In this document: positions 1 to 14,559 of the stretch, one piece after another | Layout of the letters: each line of letters starts with the position of its first letter | Position numbering within the stretch: position 1 is the first letter of the stretch | The notes under the pieces: model-generated | The model's database searches: none | The model's input: the letters and a program-made list of their open reading frames with translations, nothing else | Told to the model about the DNA's origin: nothing | Assembly (NCBI GenBank): GCA_038501195.1 | Contig: JBBPUQ010000005.1 | Coordinates: 4,650,001-4,714,000 of the forward strand | Source of the DNA: Nemania diffusa | Lineage: Eukaryota > Ascomycota > Sordariomycetes > Xylariales > Xylariaceae | Length of the DNA: 64,000 nt | Direction: 5' to 3' | Position numbers and translations under genes: made by a program

Positions 1-3000
1 TAAAAAAACTTCTTTTGAAAAACTGACTATTTATTGAAAAAATATACCACTAGATTATATAAACTTAACAAAATTGCTTTTTTTTTCATTTTTATTATTA
101 CACTAAAAAAAAAAACCTAGCTTAAATTTAATAGATTAGTTAATAAAAATACTTTTATTAACTTAATTAAATATTCCGATACTTTATTTTAAGAAATAAA
201 AGTTAAATCTTTAATAATAATAGCTTATTAATAACAAACTAAAAATTTATACGATTTAGCTATATTATTTACTTAATATATAAAGATCTTTATTAATTGA
301 ACTAAAAAGTTTAACAAAATTATAATTATTAAAAAAAAACAGCTAAATCATTTAATAAAAAACAATAAAAATAAAACTATTTTTAACTTTTGTTTTAAAT
401 AAACTATCGATTATTTATTTTAAAAACTAAAAATAGCAAACATTAAATATAACTATATTTAAAACTTATTAAATAAAACTAATTAATATATTATAAACTT
501 TTTATTTTATAAAAATAATACTTTAAAATTAATTTATATAAATAGTAGAACTTATAAGTCTATTAAAATATTTATATTTATTTTTTACAATAATAAAAAC
601 AAAAATAACATTAAATTTGAAATATAACTATATATTATAAAAAGCTAATTAATTATTAATAAAAATTGATTTACTAATAATACTGTAAAAATAACTAATA
701 TTAAAGCTTATATTAGTAATAAAGTTACTAAATATTTATTTTTTTATTTAATTAAAAGTTATTTTAACTAATTTACTATTGTTAAAGCTTTTTTTAACTA
801 CTTAGAAAAAAGTTACAAAAACATAAATACAAACAAAAAATTTAAATCAAAATAAAAGTTTTTTAATTTCGATAACTATATTTTTGTTATTTTTTTTAAT
901 TTTAAAACTAATTTTGTTTAATTAACTAAAAAAACTAAGTTAAAAAAAAAAATAAAAAAAATACTTTAAAAATAAACTATCTAATAAATTATTAAATATT
1001 TTTTTTTTATATTTTAACAACAATGTTTTATTTAACTAATATATTAAGTTTTATATTTAATTAATTTACTAAATATATATAAATAACAAAAAATACAATA
1101 TTAAGCGTAAAATTAACTAGTTAACTTTTTTTAATAACACAAATAAGTTAATTTTATATAATATTTGTAGCAATATCAGTAATATTTTAAGTAAAATTAA
1201 AAACAATAAAAACAGTAACATTAAAACAAATAATAATGTTAATAAAATTCTAACTGTTAAAAGTTATAACATTTTAAACAGTTTTAAATTATTAAAATTA
1301 ATTAAAAAAAACAAATGTTTTAACTACTAGTAAAAAAAACATATATTGAAAAATTATCTATTAAATAATACTAAAAAAAAAATATATTTATAAACTATTG
1401 TAGCTATTTTCGTTAATTTATATAATAAAACAAAAACTTTAAATAATATTACTATAAAAAATACTGAAAAAACAAAAACATTAAAAAAGTAACTTTAAAC
1501 AAATTAAACTTTTGCTTAAAAAAAATATTACAAAAAAATTTTATAAATAATAAACTAAACTTAATAAATAAATACTTAAAAGAATATTTTTTATTATATA
1601 TATATATTATAAGCAGCAATAAACTTTTATTAACTACTGAAGATTTTTTTAAAAATACAAAAACAGATATATATATAAACATAAATATATTGTTTGCTAA
1701 AAAAATTATAAAAATACTAAATTTTTTTTTAATTATTTAATTTTATTTACAATTAATATTTAAATATAATAGCAAAAAAAAATAAAATATTAAAACTGCT
1801 TTATTAATATTTTTATAAATATAAAAAAAAAATTTCAAAAATATACTTTTAATAATAATACTTTTATAAATTTATAAAATTATTATTAAAAAGTTTTAGT
1901 TTTAAAAATATAATATATTTTTCGATTGCTAAAAATATTAAATAATATTTTTATTTAGCTATTTTTTTAATTAATACTTTAACTAAAACTTAAATATAAA
2001 TTAAACAAAAATATAGCTTAAAAATTTAAAATATTAAAAAAACATAAACTAATAAAACATAAAATTTATTAAAAAAAAACAGAAATATTTATAATAACAG
2101 AAAAATGCTAAAAAAAATCAAGTAATATTTTATATTTTTATTATTAAATAACTAAACTTTATTAAAGAAAATATAGCTAAAATATAACGCAACTTAAATA
2201 ATAACTTCTTTTTTTTAGCAAAAACAAAAAAAGAAAAATTTTAAAAAAAAAACTAAAAAATTACATTGTAATAAAAAATAAATAATATAAACTTTTATAA
2301 AATATAAAAAAATAAGCTAAAATAATATAAAGCTAAACTATTTATAAAAATAGCTAATTTTAATACAACTGTTTTTAATATATTAATTTTTTAAAACAAC
2401 TTTATAAAATAAATATAAATTACTACTTTTTACAAAATCGACAAATTTATTGAAAATAAAAAAAAAGCTTTTTTTATTAAAAAAAAAAAAAACTTTTAAT
2501 AAAAAACTTTATAAATAATTTTTTATAAATATTATAACTTGTTATATATATTTAGTAAAATAAATTTCGATATTTTATTATTTTATAAATTAAAAATAAA
2601 TTATAAAATCGAGTTTATAAAAAATAAAACTTTTAGTAATTTTTAATATAGCTTTTTATATAAAATATTATTAAACAAATTAAAAATAATTTGTAAATAT
2701 TTAGTTAATAATTTATATAAAAGATTTATTAAACTTAATAATATTTTTTATATATTTTTAATATTATTTATAAAAAAACTTAGTAAAAAATTAAAGTTTT
2801 ATATAAACTATTATAAATTTAACAAATTAACAAAAAAAAATAAATATTTTTTATTTTTAATTAAAAAAATTTTATTTTAATTATTTAAAATTAATATATT
2901 TATTAAATTAAATATAAAATAAATATTTAATTAAATATATATAAAACTTAAATAAAAAAATCTAATAACTTTTTATATTTACTATAAATCTTTTTAATAT

Positions 3001-3910
3001 AAAATATTTTTTTTTAATTTAACTAATAGTTTTATTATTTTTTAAAAATATATTAATAATATATTATTCAATTATTTAAATAATTTTTGCAGCATATATA
3101 TAAATAACATTTTTATTTATTTCAACAATATAAAAAATTACAAAAAATATATATAACTAATGCTATAGCAACTATATACTGCAAAATTTTAAATAAACTT
3201 AAAAAAGTTTAAATTTTATGTTATAAAAACTAAATTTTTAAAATATATTATTAATATAAATAATATTTAAATTAATTTAGTTAAAATAAATATAGTAAAA
3301 AATTAAGAAATTTTTACTACTATAAAAAAAATATAATTTTTTTTAAAATTTTATAATTTTTATAAAAAGTTTATTAAAAATTATAGTTAAATTATTATTT
3401 TTATAATATATTTAACTAAAAAAAACATAACTTTTTTATAAACTAAAAAATATAACTAAGCTTTTTTATAACTAAAAAAAGCTTTTACTTTTTATTTAAT
3501 ACTATAATATTACAAATATAATCTGTTTATAAAAATCAAAATAAATACTTTTAATAATATAATAATAAATATATTATTTTAAAAATATAATAATAACTAA
3601 CATTTAGTTGTTTATTATTTTAAAACTTTATATAATATTAAACTAAATTATAGCATTTTTAACAAAAAAATGTTTACAATATTGTTAGCTTTTAAAAAAT
3701 AGCGACTTAAATTAATTAGCAACTAAACTAAACTATTTTTAATAATAATTAATTATTAAATTTTAAAACATTTTATATAAAAGTAACATTTAAATTTATA
3801 ATAAACAAAATAAATAAAATTATTTATAAAATATAATTTCTATATTATATATTATTTTAAAAAAAAAAATATATTAGCTAATATATTAACAAAAAAATAT
3901 AAAAACTTCG

Positions 3911-3941
<31 letters not shown>

Positions 3942-5900
3942 TATTTAACGATTTTTTAATTAATAAACAATTTAATATATAATATATTTATATAAATAAT
4001 TAATTAAATTGAACTATTTATTATAAAATTATAAAAAAATATAAAAGTTTTATTAAATTTTTAATTAATTGCAAAAATATTTAAAAAAAATAAAAAAAAC
4101 CCCGGTATAAAAATATATTATAAAAAAACTACTTCTAATATAAACAACTTTTAACAAATAACTAATAATTTAATTACTTTTAATAGAAAATTTATAATTT
4201 TTGATTTTTTATATTTATATATTTAATTTATTTAAAAAATATATAATAAAATATTTACAGCATATTTAAAAAAAAAAAAAACATATAAACTTTTTACAAA
4301 ATATTATTAATAGTTTAATTTTAAAAACAACTGTAATATATATGTTTTTAATTGTATAAAATATTATTTTATAAAAATTTTATATAATAAAATATTTAAC
4401 AAACTTATACTATTTTTTATTTTAAATTATATTTAAAAATACTTAGTTATTAATTTTAAGCAGATATTTAAAAATAAATATAGTTTTAACAATATATTAG
4501 TTATAATAAACCAATTAAAAAAAAAAGCTTAAACTATGCTTTATATTATAAAAGCAATAATAGAAAATATTGTACAAATATACTATAAAAGTTTTTTTAA
4601 AATTTTCGAAATATCGATTATAATAACTTCTGATAAAAAACTTTAGTTTATATTTGCTTTTATAAATAAACTATATAAAATTATAAAAATTAATTATATT
4701 TTAATATTTATAAACTATTATAAAACTATTAAATAAACTAAAATTATAAATAAATATTTAAATTAACAATTTTAATTTTATATTAACTATTACTAAAACA
4801 ATTAGTTCAAATAAATTTTTGCAATAAATTATATATAAGCTTTATTATTTTATAAATTTATAAAATTATTACTTTATAAAATCGAAATAAAATTTTTTAT
4901 ATTGTTTTATTTTAACTAAAAAAACTATACAATTTAAAAAAAACTAAAAAACTTGCTAATAATAAAAAAAATATTATAAACAAATATATAAAACAAAATA
5001 TAAAAAATTATATAATTTATAAATTTAATTAAAAAAAATCTAAAATATATTTAAAACTATATAATTAAATAAATTAATAGAAAATATTAAAACTTTGACT
5101 TTAATATAAACAATTATATATTTATATTAAAAAAGCAACAATTTTAAATAATTAATAAGCTTTTTAACAAATTTAATTATTTTATAATTTAATAAATATA
5201 TAAGATTTTAAAAAAAAAAAGTAATATATTTATATTATAAATTTTGTTGTTTTAAAAAGCAACAAATTGATATTATACTAACTATTTACAAAAATACTTT
5301 AATAATTTGTTAATAAGTTAAATAGCTAATAATTTTAAAAGCAAAATATTTAAACTAAAAAGCAAAAAAAAATTTAAAATAAAAAAAGTTCATATAGTAA
5401 AACTATATTATTAAAAACTATAATATTAAATCAACTAAAAAAAATAAAATATTAATAACAAGTAATATTATATTAAAAACTTTAAAAATAGTTCTATATT
5501 ATTAAAAAACTTCTATAATAATAATTTAAATACTGCAAAAATTTTTTTAAAATTAAATCATTAGCTGTAAATAGCTTAAAACAATATTATAAAAAACTTT
5601 TATATTAACAATAATTTATTAGCTATATAAAAAAAAAAAAAAACATATAAAAAATATATTTAAAATATATTATTAACAAAACTTAGCAATATTAATATAT
5701 AAAAAAACTATATTATAACTTAATAAAAAAAGAACTTAGCAATTAATAATATAATAAATATTTAAAACAATCTTTTTTTTTGCTAAAAAATACTTAATCA
5801 AAGCTTATATATTTAAATTTTATAATTTATAAACAAGCTATTTTTTTTTAAAAAAAAAATAGTTATAGTTAGTTAATATTAATATTAATTACTTAAATAA
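1..5900 (+). mobile_element. RIP-degraded Ty3/gypsy LTR retrotransposon (pol remnant)
   Basis: No open frame survives, but conserved pol blocks are readable in order on the + strand. At 3064-3123 the frame reads L-F-N-Y-L-N-N-F-C-S then I-Y-I-N-N-I, which is the gypsy reverse-transcriptase catalytic region with each Asp of the YxDD box changed to Asn (GAY to AAY, the RIP outcome). About 250 bp later (roughly 3340-3400) a G-F-Y-N-F-Y-like run matches the motif between RT and RNase H. At about 4615-4770 a frame with T-S-D-K, then Y-Y-K-T-I-K and N-K-Y-L-N, broken by TAG and TAA, has the layout of the integrase core (SDxGxQF, then HPQTDGQTE). Gag is presumed upstream. LTR borders were not located, so both ends are approximate. 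Family assignment is secure; internal domain limits are not. Confidence 0.75.
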
Positions 5901-6596
5901 ATAAATAGTTTTATTATACAGCTAAATAAATGACTTATTTATTGCTATTTTAAACCATTTTGTATATATATATAAGCAATTTTTTTGCAAAAAAATTCTT
6001 AACTTTTTTTTTTTTTTTTTTATTTATAGATTTTTTATATAATATAGCTTTATTTATTTAAAGCTTTGCTTTTTTTATAAACTTTGTACAATATTTTTTA
6101 TAATTATTAATAATTATTTAAAATTTAATTAAAAAATATTAATTAAAAAACATTAATTATAAAATATTATTATTATATATAAAAAAAAACTATTTTTAAC
6201 ATTTTAATTATTGTTATATTAATAAATAAAAACATTAAAAATGTTATTAATAATTATAATTTAATAAAAAGTTTAATTTAACTTTTTAATTTTATAATTA
6301 ATTAAATTAATTAATTAATAATAAATTATTTAATTAAATATATATAATATAATAAATTAAAAAAAACAATTTATTTTAATAAACTTTTTATATAATTTAA
6401 ATTAAAAATATTTAAATTTATTAATATTGTTTAAATAATAATTAAATTTTATATAATTAAAAATAAATTTATATATTTTTTAAATAATAAATATATTTAT
6501 TAATTAAATAAAAAAATGATTAATAAATTTATTAATTATTAAATATATATTAAATTTAATATTTATATTAAATTAATAATTTAAAAAAGTTATAAA

Positions 6597-6729
6597 GTTT
6601 ATATATATATATATATAAATAATTTATATATAATTTTTTTAAATATATATTTTTTTTAAAATATATATATAAATTAATATAAAACTTTAAAACTTAAAAA
6701 TATATTATAAACTTTATAAATTATTTTAA

Positions 6730-6768
<39 letters not shown>

Positions 6769-6840
6769 TTTATTATTATTAATTAATAATTATATAATTT
6801 AATTATAAATTAATAAAATAAAAAAGTTAAGCTTAATTAT
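6597..6840 (+). repeat. Dispersed AT-block repeat, family 1, copy A
   Basis: A (TA)n stretch, then ATAATTTATATATA, a T-rich run, AAATATATATATAAATTAAT, an AAACTTTAAAA element and a second (TA)n leading into AAAGTTTTATTA and TAATTAATAATTAT. The same order recurs at about 7180-7440, 9370-9640 and 25640-25840 in this orientation, and inverted at about 10580-10830 and 15590-15760. The copies differ by substitutions and small indels, so this is an old multicopy element, probably the RIPed end or non-coding part of a transposon. Confidence 0.55.
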
Positions 6841-7179
6841 AAAACCGCTTTTATATTAAATTTTATATTTTTTATATAAAAATAAACTATTGTTAATATT
6901 AATTTATAAAATAAAAGTTAAATTTACTATTAAATAAAAAAATTTTAATTATTATAAAATTAAATAATTTTTTTATATTATATTTAATTATTTTTATATA
7001 AAAGTTAATAAAATTATAAACTTTTTTATATATTTACTTTGTTAATTATTTTATTAATTTATTTATTTTTTTGTTTTTTAAGTTATTATTTTAAATAATT
7101 AAATTTATTAAACTATTTATTTAATGAAATTTATATAATTAAAACTTAATTTAAAACTTTTATTAAATAATTATATAAA

Positions 7180-7440
7180 TAAAACATATAAAAATTTATT
7201 AAAATTTATAAAATGTATAAATTTTATATTTATATATTTATATAAATAATTTATATATAGTTTTTTTAATTATTTTTATTTTATAAAATATATATATAAA
7301 TTAATTTTAAACTTTAAAATTGAAAAATAAATTTAAAAATTTATAAATTATTTTAAATGTATATATATATATAAAGTTTTATTAATATTAATAAATAATT
7401 ATAAAATATAATTATAAATTAATAAAATAAAAATATAAAA
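7180..7440 (+). repeat. Dispersed AT-block repeat, family 1, copy B
   Basis: Same element order as the copy at 6597-6840, and continues into a shared tail (AATTATAAATTAATAAAATA). Boundaries are approximate because flanking DNA has the same composition. Confidence 0.5.
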
Positions 7441-7824
7441 ATTAATTATTAGTAAAATTAACTTTTATATTATAATTTTTTTTAATTATTTAAAAATATA
7501 CTAAAATAATAATTAAATAAAAAAAATTTAAATATTATAAAATTAAATAATTATTTTATAAATTTTATTTTTTAATTATTTTAATTATTTTATAATATTT
7601 ATTTTATTATATATTATAATTATATTAATATTAATAATAAAAGTAATAATAATAATAATAATTTTAATAATTAAATAACTTTATATAATAAAAATAATTA
7701 TATATATAAAAAAATAATTAATAATAATAATATTTAAATAAAAGTTCAAATATAAAAATAAATTTAAAATATTAAAAAATAATTATTAACTTTTTTTCAA
7801 TGTTTCAATGTTTTTTTATTATAT

Positions 7825-8230
7825 TAATTATTTAAAATAAAAAACTATATTATTATTTATTATAATATATAAACAAAACTTTTTTTACTTTTTTTTTATT
7901 AATAATAATTATTTTATTATATAAGTTTAAAAATAATATTATAATATGTTAATTTAATTAAAAAATTATATATTAAATTAACATTAACTATTAAATAACT
8001 ATTAATAATTTAATTATAATAATATTATAAATTAATAAAATATTAATAAATTAATTAAAAAAGTTATATAATTAAATAATTATATTAATATAATTATAAA
8101 TATATAGTTTTAACAAAGTAATAATATAAATAAATTAATTATTATTTATTTAATTTTTTATTATTAAAATATATTTTAATTATTTAATTATAATTTTATT
8201 ATTTATTTAAATAAAATATAATAATTAACT
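7825..8230 (+). repeat. AT-block direct repeat, family 4, left copy
   Basis: Opens with TATTAATTATTTAAAATAAA then AAACTATATTATTATTTATT; the same order recurs at 18365-18760, about 10.5 kb away. Confidence 0.45.
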
Positions 8231-8389
8231 TTAATATATCTTTTAAATTTATATTTATAAATATTAATTATATATTTAAATTAAAATTTAATATTATATT
8301 TAAATATAATTTAATTAATTTTTTATATAAATAATATATAATAATAAATTTATATATATACTTTAAAAAATATAAAATAATTATAATAA

Positions 8390-8960
8390 TAATAAATTAA
8401 ATAATAATTTATTTATAAAAATAAAATTAATATTAATATTTATATTAATAAATATATAAAAACATTTAATTATATAAATAAATTATTAAATATTATAACT
8501 AGTTATATTAAAACTATTAATATTTAAATATATTATAATATTTAAAATAAATAATTAAATATTTAAATTTATTATATAAATAACAAGTTTAAAATTTTTA
8601 TTTATTTTTTAAAATTTTAATTAAATATTTTTTAATTATTATTTTTTTATATTTAAAAATTAAATATATAAATTAGTTTTTATTTAAATTATTTATAATA
8701 ATTTAATTAAAATTATAATAATTAATTATATAATATATTATAAAATAAAGTTTAAATTTTTACTTTAATATATTATTAATTTAATATTATTAAAAAACAA
8801 TATTATGAAATATTTTTATTTATATTTAAAAAAAAAATTAAATAATATTATTTTAATTATATTAATTTAATATATAAATAAAATAAAATTATATAATATT
8901 TAATAATTATTTAAATTTAATATTTAATTATAATTAATATTTAATTAATTAAATTATAAT
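8390..8960 (+). repeat. Dispersed AT-block repeat, family 2, copy A
   Basis: Contains TATATTAATAAATATATAAA, ATTATAATATTTAAAATAAA and TATTAATTTAATATATAAAT in that order. The order recurs at about 10060-10570 in the same orientation and, reverse-complemented, at about 14560-15110. The three copies are clearly homologous over 500 bp or more despite heavy divergence. Confidence 0.5.
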
Positions 8961-9039
8961 TATTTTTATATAAATAAAACAAAATAATTTATTAAAAAAA
9001 ATATTTCAAATATTAAAAAATATAATTAATAAATTTTAA

Positions 9040-9330
9040 TTATTATAAAAAATATTATTTTATATAATAATTATATAAATATATTTAAATATTTTTAAAT
9101 TTAGATTTATTTTAATTAATTAAAATTCTATATATAAAGTTTTATTTTAATTATATAAATAATATTATAAGTTATTTTTAATAAAATAATAAATTATTAT
9201 TATTTAATAAATGTTTATTTTATTTATAAATAATATAATATTAAATATTTAAAATAATTATATAATTATAATTTTAAAAAAACTTTTTTATTAAACATTA
9301 TAAAAATTATATAATAAAAATAATAAAAAT
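9040..9330 (+). repeat. AT-block direct repeat, family 3, left copy
   Basis: Shares ATAATTATATAAATATATTT, AATAATATAATATTAAATAT and TTAAAATAATTATA with 15780-16040 in the same order and orientation, then an AATAATAAAAATAAT tail in both. Confidence 0.45.
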
Positions 9331-9369
9331 AATATAAAATATATATAATTATATAAATAAAAAATATAA

Positions 9370-9395
9370 CGATTTAATAAGTTTTATAAAATTTA

Positions 9396-9434
<39 letters not shown>

Positions 9435-9640
9435 ATATAAGTTTTTTAATTATATTTCTTTTTGTAAAATTTTTAAATTTTAAAAATAATTTTTAAATTT
9501 TATAAGTTTTTTTATATTTATATATATATATATAAAGTTTTATTAATATTAATTAATAATTATAAAATATAATTATAAATTAATAAAATAAAAAAGCAAA
9601 AATTAATTATTATTAAAAATAATTTTTATATTTTATTTTT
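9370..9640 (+). repeat. Dispersed AT-block repeat, family 1, copy C
   Basis: Third direct copy, with the (TA)n core, the ATAAGTTTTTTAATTATA segment, a second (TA)n and the AAAGTTTTATTAATATTAAT tail followed by AATTATAAATTAATAAAATA. Confidence 0.5.
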
Positions 9641-10059
9641 TTTATATAAAAAATAAATTATTATTTATATTAATTTATTAAAAATATATTAAATTAACTA
9701 TTAAATAAAAAAAATCGTAATTATTATAAAATTAAATTTAATTATAAATAGTAATTTAATTAGTTTTTGTATAAACATTAATAAAACTATAAGTTATTTT
9801 ATATATTTATTTTTTTTAATTATTTATTTTTTAATTTTCTTTATTTTTTATAATTATATTAATATTTATAATAAAAGCAAATATAATAGTTATAATTATA
9901 ATAATTTAATAAATATAAAACAATAAATTAATATATTAAAAAATAATTAAAAATAATAATATTTAAATAAAGCTTTTAAAAAATAAACTAATATTAAATA
10001 ATTTATTAAAGTTTTATAATTAACATTATATTTTTTAAAATATTTATAAAATTATATTT

Positions 10060-10570
10060 AATTAAAATTTAAAAATAAATATTTTTTATAAATATTTATT
10101 ATAAATTTTAATTATTAAATAATATTAATATTAATAAATATTTATTATATATTTTAAAAAGTAATAAAAATATTAATATATATTATAATCTTTAAAATAA
10201 ATAATTAAATTTTCTTTTTATATAAATAAAAATTTAAATATTTATATTTATGTTTAAATTTTTATAATATATTTTATATTATTAATTATATTTAAAAATT
10301 AATTATATAAACTTTTTATTATTTAATTATTTATAATAGTTAAATTTATTATATTTATTAAAATATAACAATTTAATTAAAATTATAATAATAAATTATA
10401 TAATTTATTATTAATTTAAAATTATAAAAAAATAATATTATATAATATTGTTTTTATATTAAAAAAAAATTAAATAATATTATTAAAATTATATTAATTT
10501 AATATATAAATAAAATAAAATATATATAATATTTAATAATTATTTTAATAGAAATTTAATTATAATTGTT
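10060..10570 (+). repeat. Dispersed AT-block repeat, family 2, copy B
   Basis: Direct copy of 8390-8960; the best block is the run ending TATTAATTTAATATATAAAT followed by AAAATAAAAT and ATATTTAATAATTATTT. Sits immediately before the inverted family 1 copy at 10580-10830. Confidence 0.45.
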
Positions 10571-10579
10571 AATAAAAAT

Positions 10580-10830
10580 TTATATATATATATATATAAA
10601 GATTTTAAATAATATATAAAGTTTTAAAATTTATTTTTAAATTTTAAAGTTTAATATTAATTTATATATATATTTTATAAAAACAATATAATTAAAAAAA
10701 TTATATATAAATTATTTATTTATATATATATATATAAAATTTATAAATTTTATAAATTTTAATAATTTTTTATGTTTTTTATTTTTTTAATTATTTAATA
10801 AAAACTTTAGTTTAAGTTTTAATTATATAA
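10580..10830 (-). repeat. Dispersed AT-block repeat, family 1, inverted copy D
   Basis: The reverse complement reproduces the element order of the 7180-7440 copy, including the AATTTATAAAATTTATAAAT segment before the (TA)n tract and ATAAATAATTTATATATA after it. Confidence 0.5.
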
Positions 10831-13436
10831 ATTTAATATATAACTATAAATTTTATTAAATTATTAATTTAATATTAAAACTTTTTTTTTTTTTATAATA
10901 ATTTTAGTTTTAATATTAATTAATTTTTTATTATTTATTTAATTATTTAATTTATTTATAATAATTAATTTTGTTAATATTTAATTAAATGTTTTTTTTA
11001 TATAAATATTTATTAAATTGTTTTTATTATTAATTTATTATATTTTTATAATTTTATAATTTTAATATATTTTTTAAAATAATATAATATTAATTATAAC
11101 TTATTTTTTTTATATTATTTTTAATTAAATTAAATATTTAAATAAAAATTTAAAATTAATATTAATGATTAATAATATAATTAATAATTGTATTATATAA
11201 ATAATTTTTTAAAAAGTTATATTAAATATAATAATAAAATTAAATTTATTAATTATATTATAAAAACTATTTTTTAATATATTATATATAATTTATTTAT
11301 ATTTAATTAAATTTTAATAAATAATATTATTTTTAATTATAAAAGTATTTTTTATATAATTTTTATTAATTAATATAATTATAAATTTAATATAAAAATT
11401 TAAACTTTTAATATTTATAAATGTTTTATTAATAAAAATAAAAACATCTATATAATTAAAAATTAAAAATATATAATATAGTTTATATTATATATTATTA
11501 ATTAATTAATATATTTATATATTTAAGATTTTAATTTCAATTTTTAATAATTTTTAAATTTATATAAAAATTAATATATTAATATAATATATATATATTA
11601 TATTTGTTAAATAATATATTATTAAAAATAATTTTTTATATAAAAATTAATAATATATAATTATTTAATTTATATTTATTAAATAAAACTTTTTTTTATA
11701 AAATTTAATTAAATATTTAAATCTTTATTTTATTTTTAATTTTATATAAAATAATAATTTAGTTTTTTTTTATATAAAAGCTTTTTAAATATAATATTAA
11801 ATATTTTCTTTATTTCAAGTTTTATTATTATAAATTTATTAAATTTTTTATTAATATATACTATTTATTAAATATTTATTTTTTAATATTTTTAATAAAT
11901 AAATATAAACTTTTTAATTTAATTTATTATATAATAATATATATATTTAAAAAATATTTTATAATTTTATATATATATTATAGTTTTAAATTAATAATAA
12001 TTATAAAATTATAATAAATTATTAATTTATATATTAAATTATTAATATTTATATAAAAATTTAAACTTTATTATTATTTTTATAATTTTATATAATTAAT
12101 TTAAATTTTAATATAGTTTAATTATTTTAGTTTTAATTTTTTATATAAATTTAATTTTAAAAAACTTTATTTAATTATATTAATTTAAATTATATTATAT
12201 AAATTAAAATATATTTTAAATCATTAATATATTTATTTTAATTATATTTAATTATTTAAAAATATATTAAATATAATAATTATAATATTTTATTTTTATA
12301 TTAAAGTTATAACTATTTAATAATATAAAAAAAGTTATATTAAAAGTTATTTTTTTTTATATTATAAATTAAATATAGTTTTTTTTTAATAATATAATTT
12401 AATTTATATATAATAAAATTTAATTAATTTATTTATTATATTAATTATAATATTATAATTTTTAATTATAAAAATTTTATATAGTTTTATTTAAATTTTA
12501 TATGTTTTTAATATTATAATTTTATTTTAAAAAAATAAAATAAAAATAATTTATATAATAATATTACTTTGTTTTTATTTTATATAATTTAATTAATATT
12601 AATTTTTATATAAATATTTTTTAATATTTTTATAATTTTTTATATAGTTTTTTTTTTAAATAATTTTGAATAAAAAAAATAAATTATTATTAATTTTAAA
12701 ATAAACTTTAAAAACTAATAAAATATATATAAAATTATTTAATATAATTATTTATAATATTATTTTTTTATTTATATAATAATTAATTTTTTTATATAAA
12801 ATATTAAATATATAATAAAATAATATATATATTTTATATAAAGTTTTAATTAATTATATATTATTATAAAAATCTTTAAATAAAAGATTTATATTAAAGT
12901 TATATATAATATAATTAAATAATTTTTAATATATTAAAATTTAATGTTAATATAATATATTTTAAATATTATATATATTTAAAAAATTTAAAAATTTAAT
13001 TATTTAAAAAAAAATATTTATATTAATTATATATAAAATTAATTATTTAATAATTTATATAATAATAATTATAATTTAATAATTAAAATTATATTTATTT
13101 TTTAATAACATTTTAAAATTTTTTAAAAATTAATTATATAATTAATAATAATAATAAAACTTTTTAATTTTTTAAAATATTAAAATATTATTATTATTAT
13201 TTTTAATTTTTTTAATAATTTTATTAATTTTTTTATATAAAAATATTTAAATTAATAATATAATTTTTAATGTTTTTATTTTATAAAATAATTTATAATT
13301 TTTAATAAATTAATATTAAAAAATAAATATTTTTATTTTTATATAATTAATATTATTATATTATTTTAATATATAATTATATTTTATATATTATTAAAAT
13401 AAATATATAATTAATTTATTAATGTAATTTTATATA

Positions 13437-13512
13437 AAGATAAATCATTAAGTGGACTTGCTATTGTGAAATAGCTACATAGTACTTGTTTTATGCTTTA
13501 TATATATACATT
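13437..13512. other. Island of normal base composition inside the AT block
   Basis: About 75 bp around AAGTGGACTTGCTATTGTG and AGCTACATAGTACTTG have ordinary composition while DNA on both sides is almost pure A/T. No tRNA boxes, ORF or copy elsewhere in the window was found. It may be a post-RIP insertion, a gap-repair scar or a functional site; the sequence alone does not decide. Confidence 0.6.
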
Positions 13513-14559
13513 TTAGATTTAAATAGATTTATAGATTTAAAAAAAAAAAAATTTTTATTTTTAATATAACTACTATTTCTATTTATATTTATAAAATACT
13601 TTATTATTTATATTTTATAATAAAAATATAAACAAAAATAAAATTTTTAAAATATAAAATTTAATTAATTTAATTAATATTAAAATTATTATAATATTTA
13701 TAACTTTAAAACTTTTAATATTATTAAATTAAATTATTATATTGTTTAAAATTAAAGTTATTTATATAAAAAAGTTTTTTTATATAAAAGTTTAATTTTA
13801 ATTTTTTTATTAGTTAAAACTTTAATTATATTAATATTTTATAAAATATTTTAATATTTTATATTATATTAACTATTTAAATAAAAGTTATTTATTATTA
13901 ATATTTAATTTTAAATATATATGTTTTTCTTTATTATATAATAAAAATATATTAAATTTATTAAAAATTAAACTATTTTATTTTTAATTTTAAAATTTAA
14001 ATTATTATTAAATTTATTATTATATAAATATTTTTATTATTTTTATAATTTAATATAAATATATTATATTTTATATATAATAAAAATTTTTATTTAAAAT
14101 GTTATATATAATAAAATATTATTTTTTTTTAAAAAATATTTTTTATTAATTATAAATAATAAATTAATAATTAAACCTTTTATAAATAAAATATTTTTTA
14201 TTATTTTTGTTATTTTTATAATATAATTATTATAATTTTTAATAATAGTTTTTTTTTGAAGTTATAATTATATAATTATTTTAAATATTTTATATTATAT
14301 TATTTATAAATTATTAAATAAAACTTTATATATATATTTTTAATTAATTAAAATAAAGTTAAAGTTAAATATAATAAAATATATTTATATAATTAATATA
14401 TAAAGTAATATTTTTATATAATAATTAAATTAGAAAACTTATTATATAAATTAAAACTTGTTAATTATAAGTTTTAATATTTTTAATATTATTTTTAATA
14501 AATTATTTTGTTTTATTTAAATAAAAATAATAATAATTTAATTAATTTAATAATAATTA

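Noticed and set aside
1452..1682. 76-codon minus-strand ORF in the AT block
   Set aside because: Low-complexity Phe/Ile/Leu/Lys/Tyr translation of A/T DNA antisense to the gypsy remnant; not a gene.
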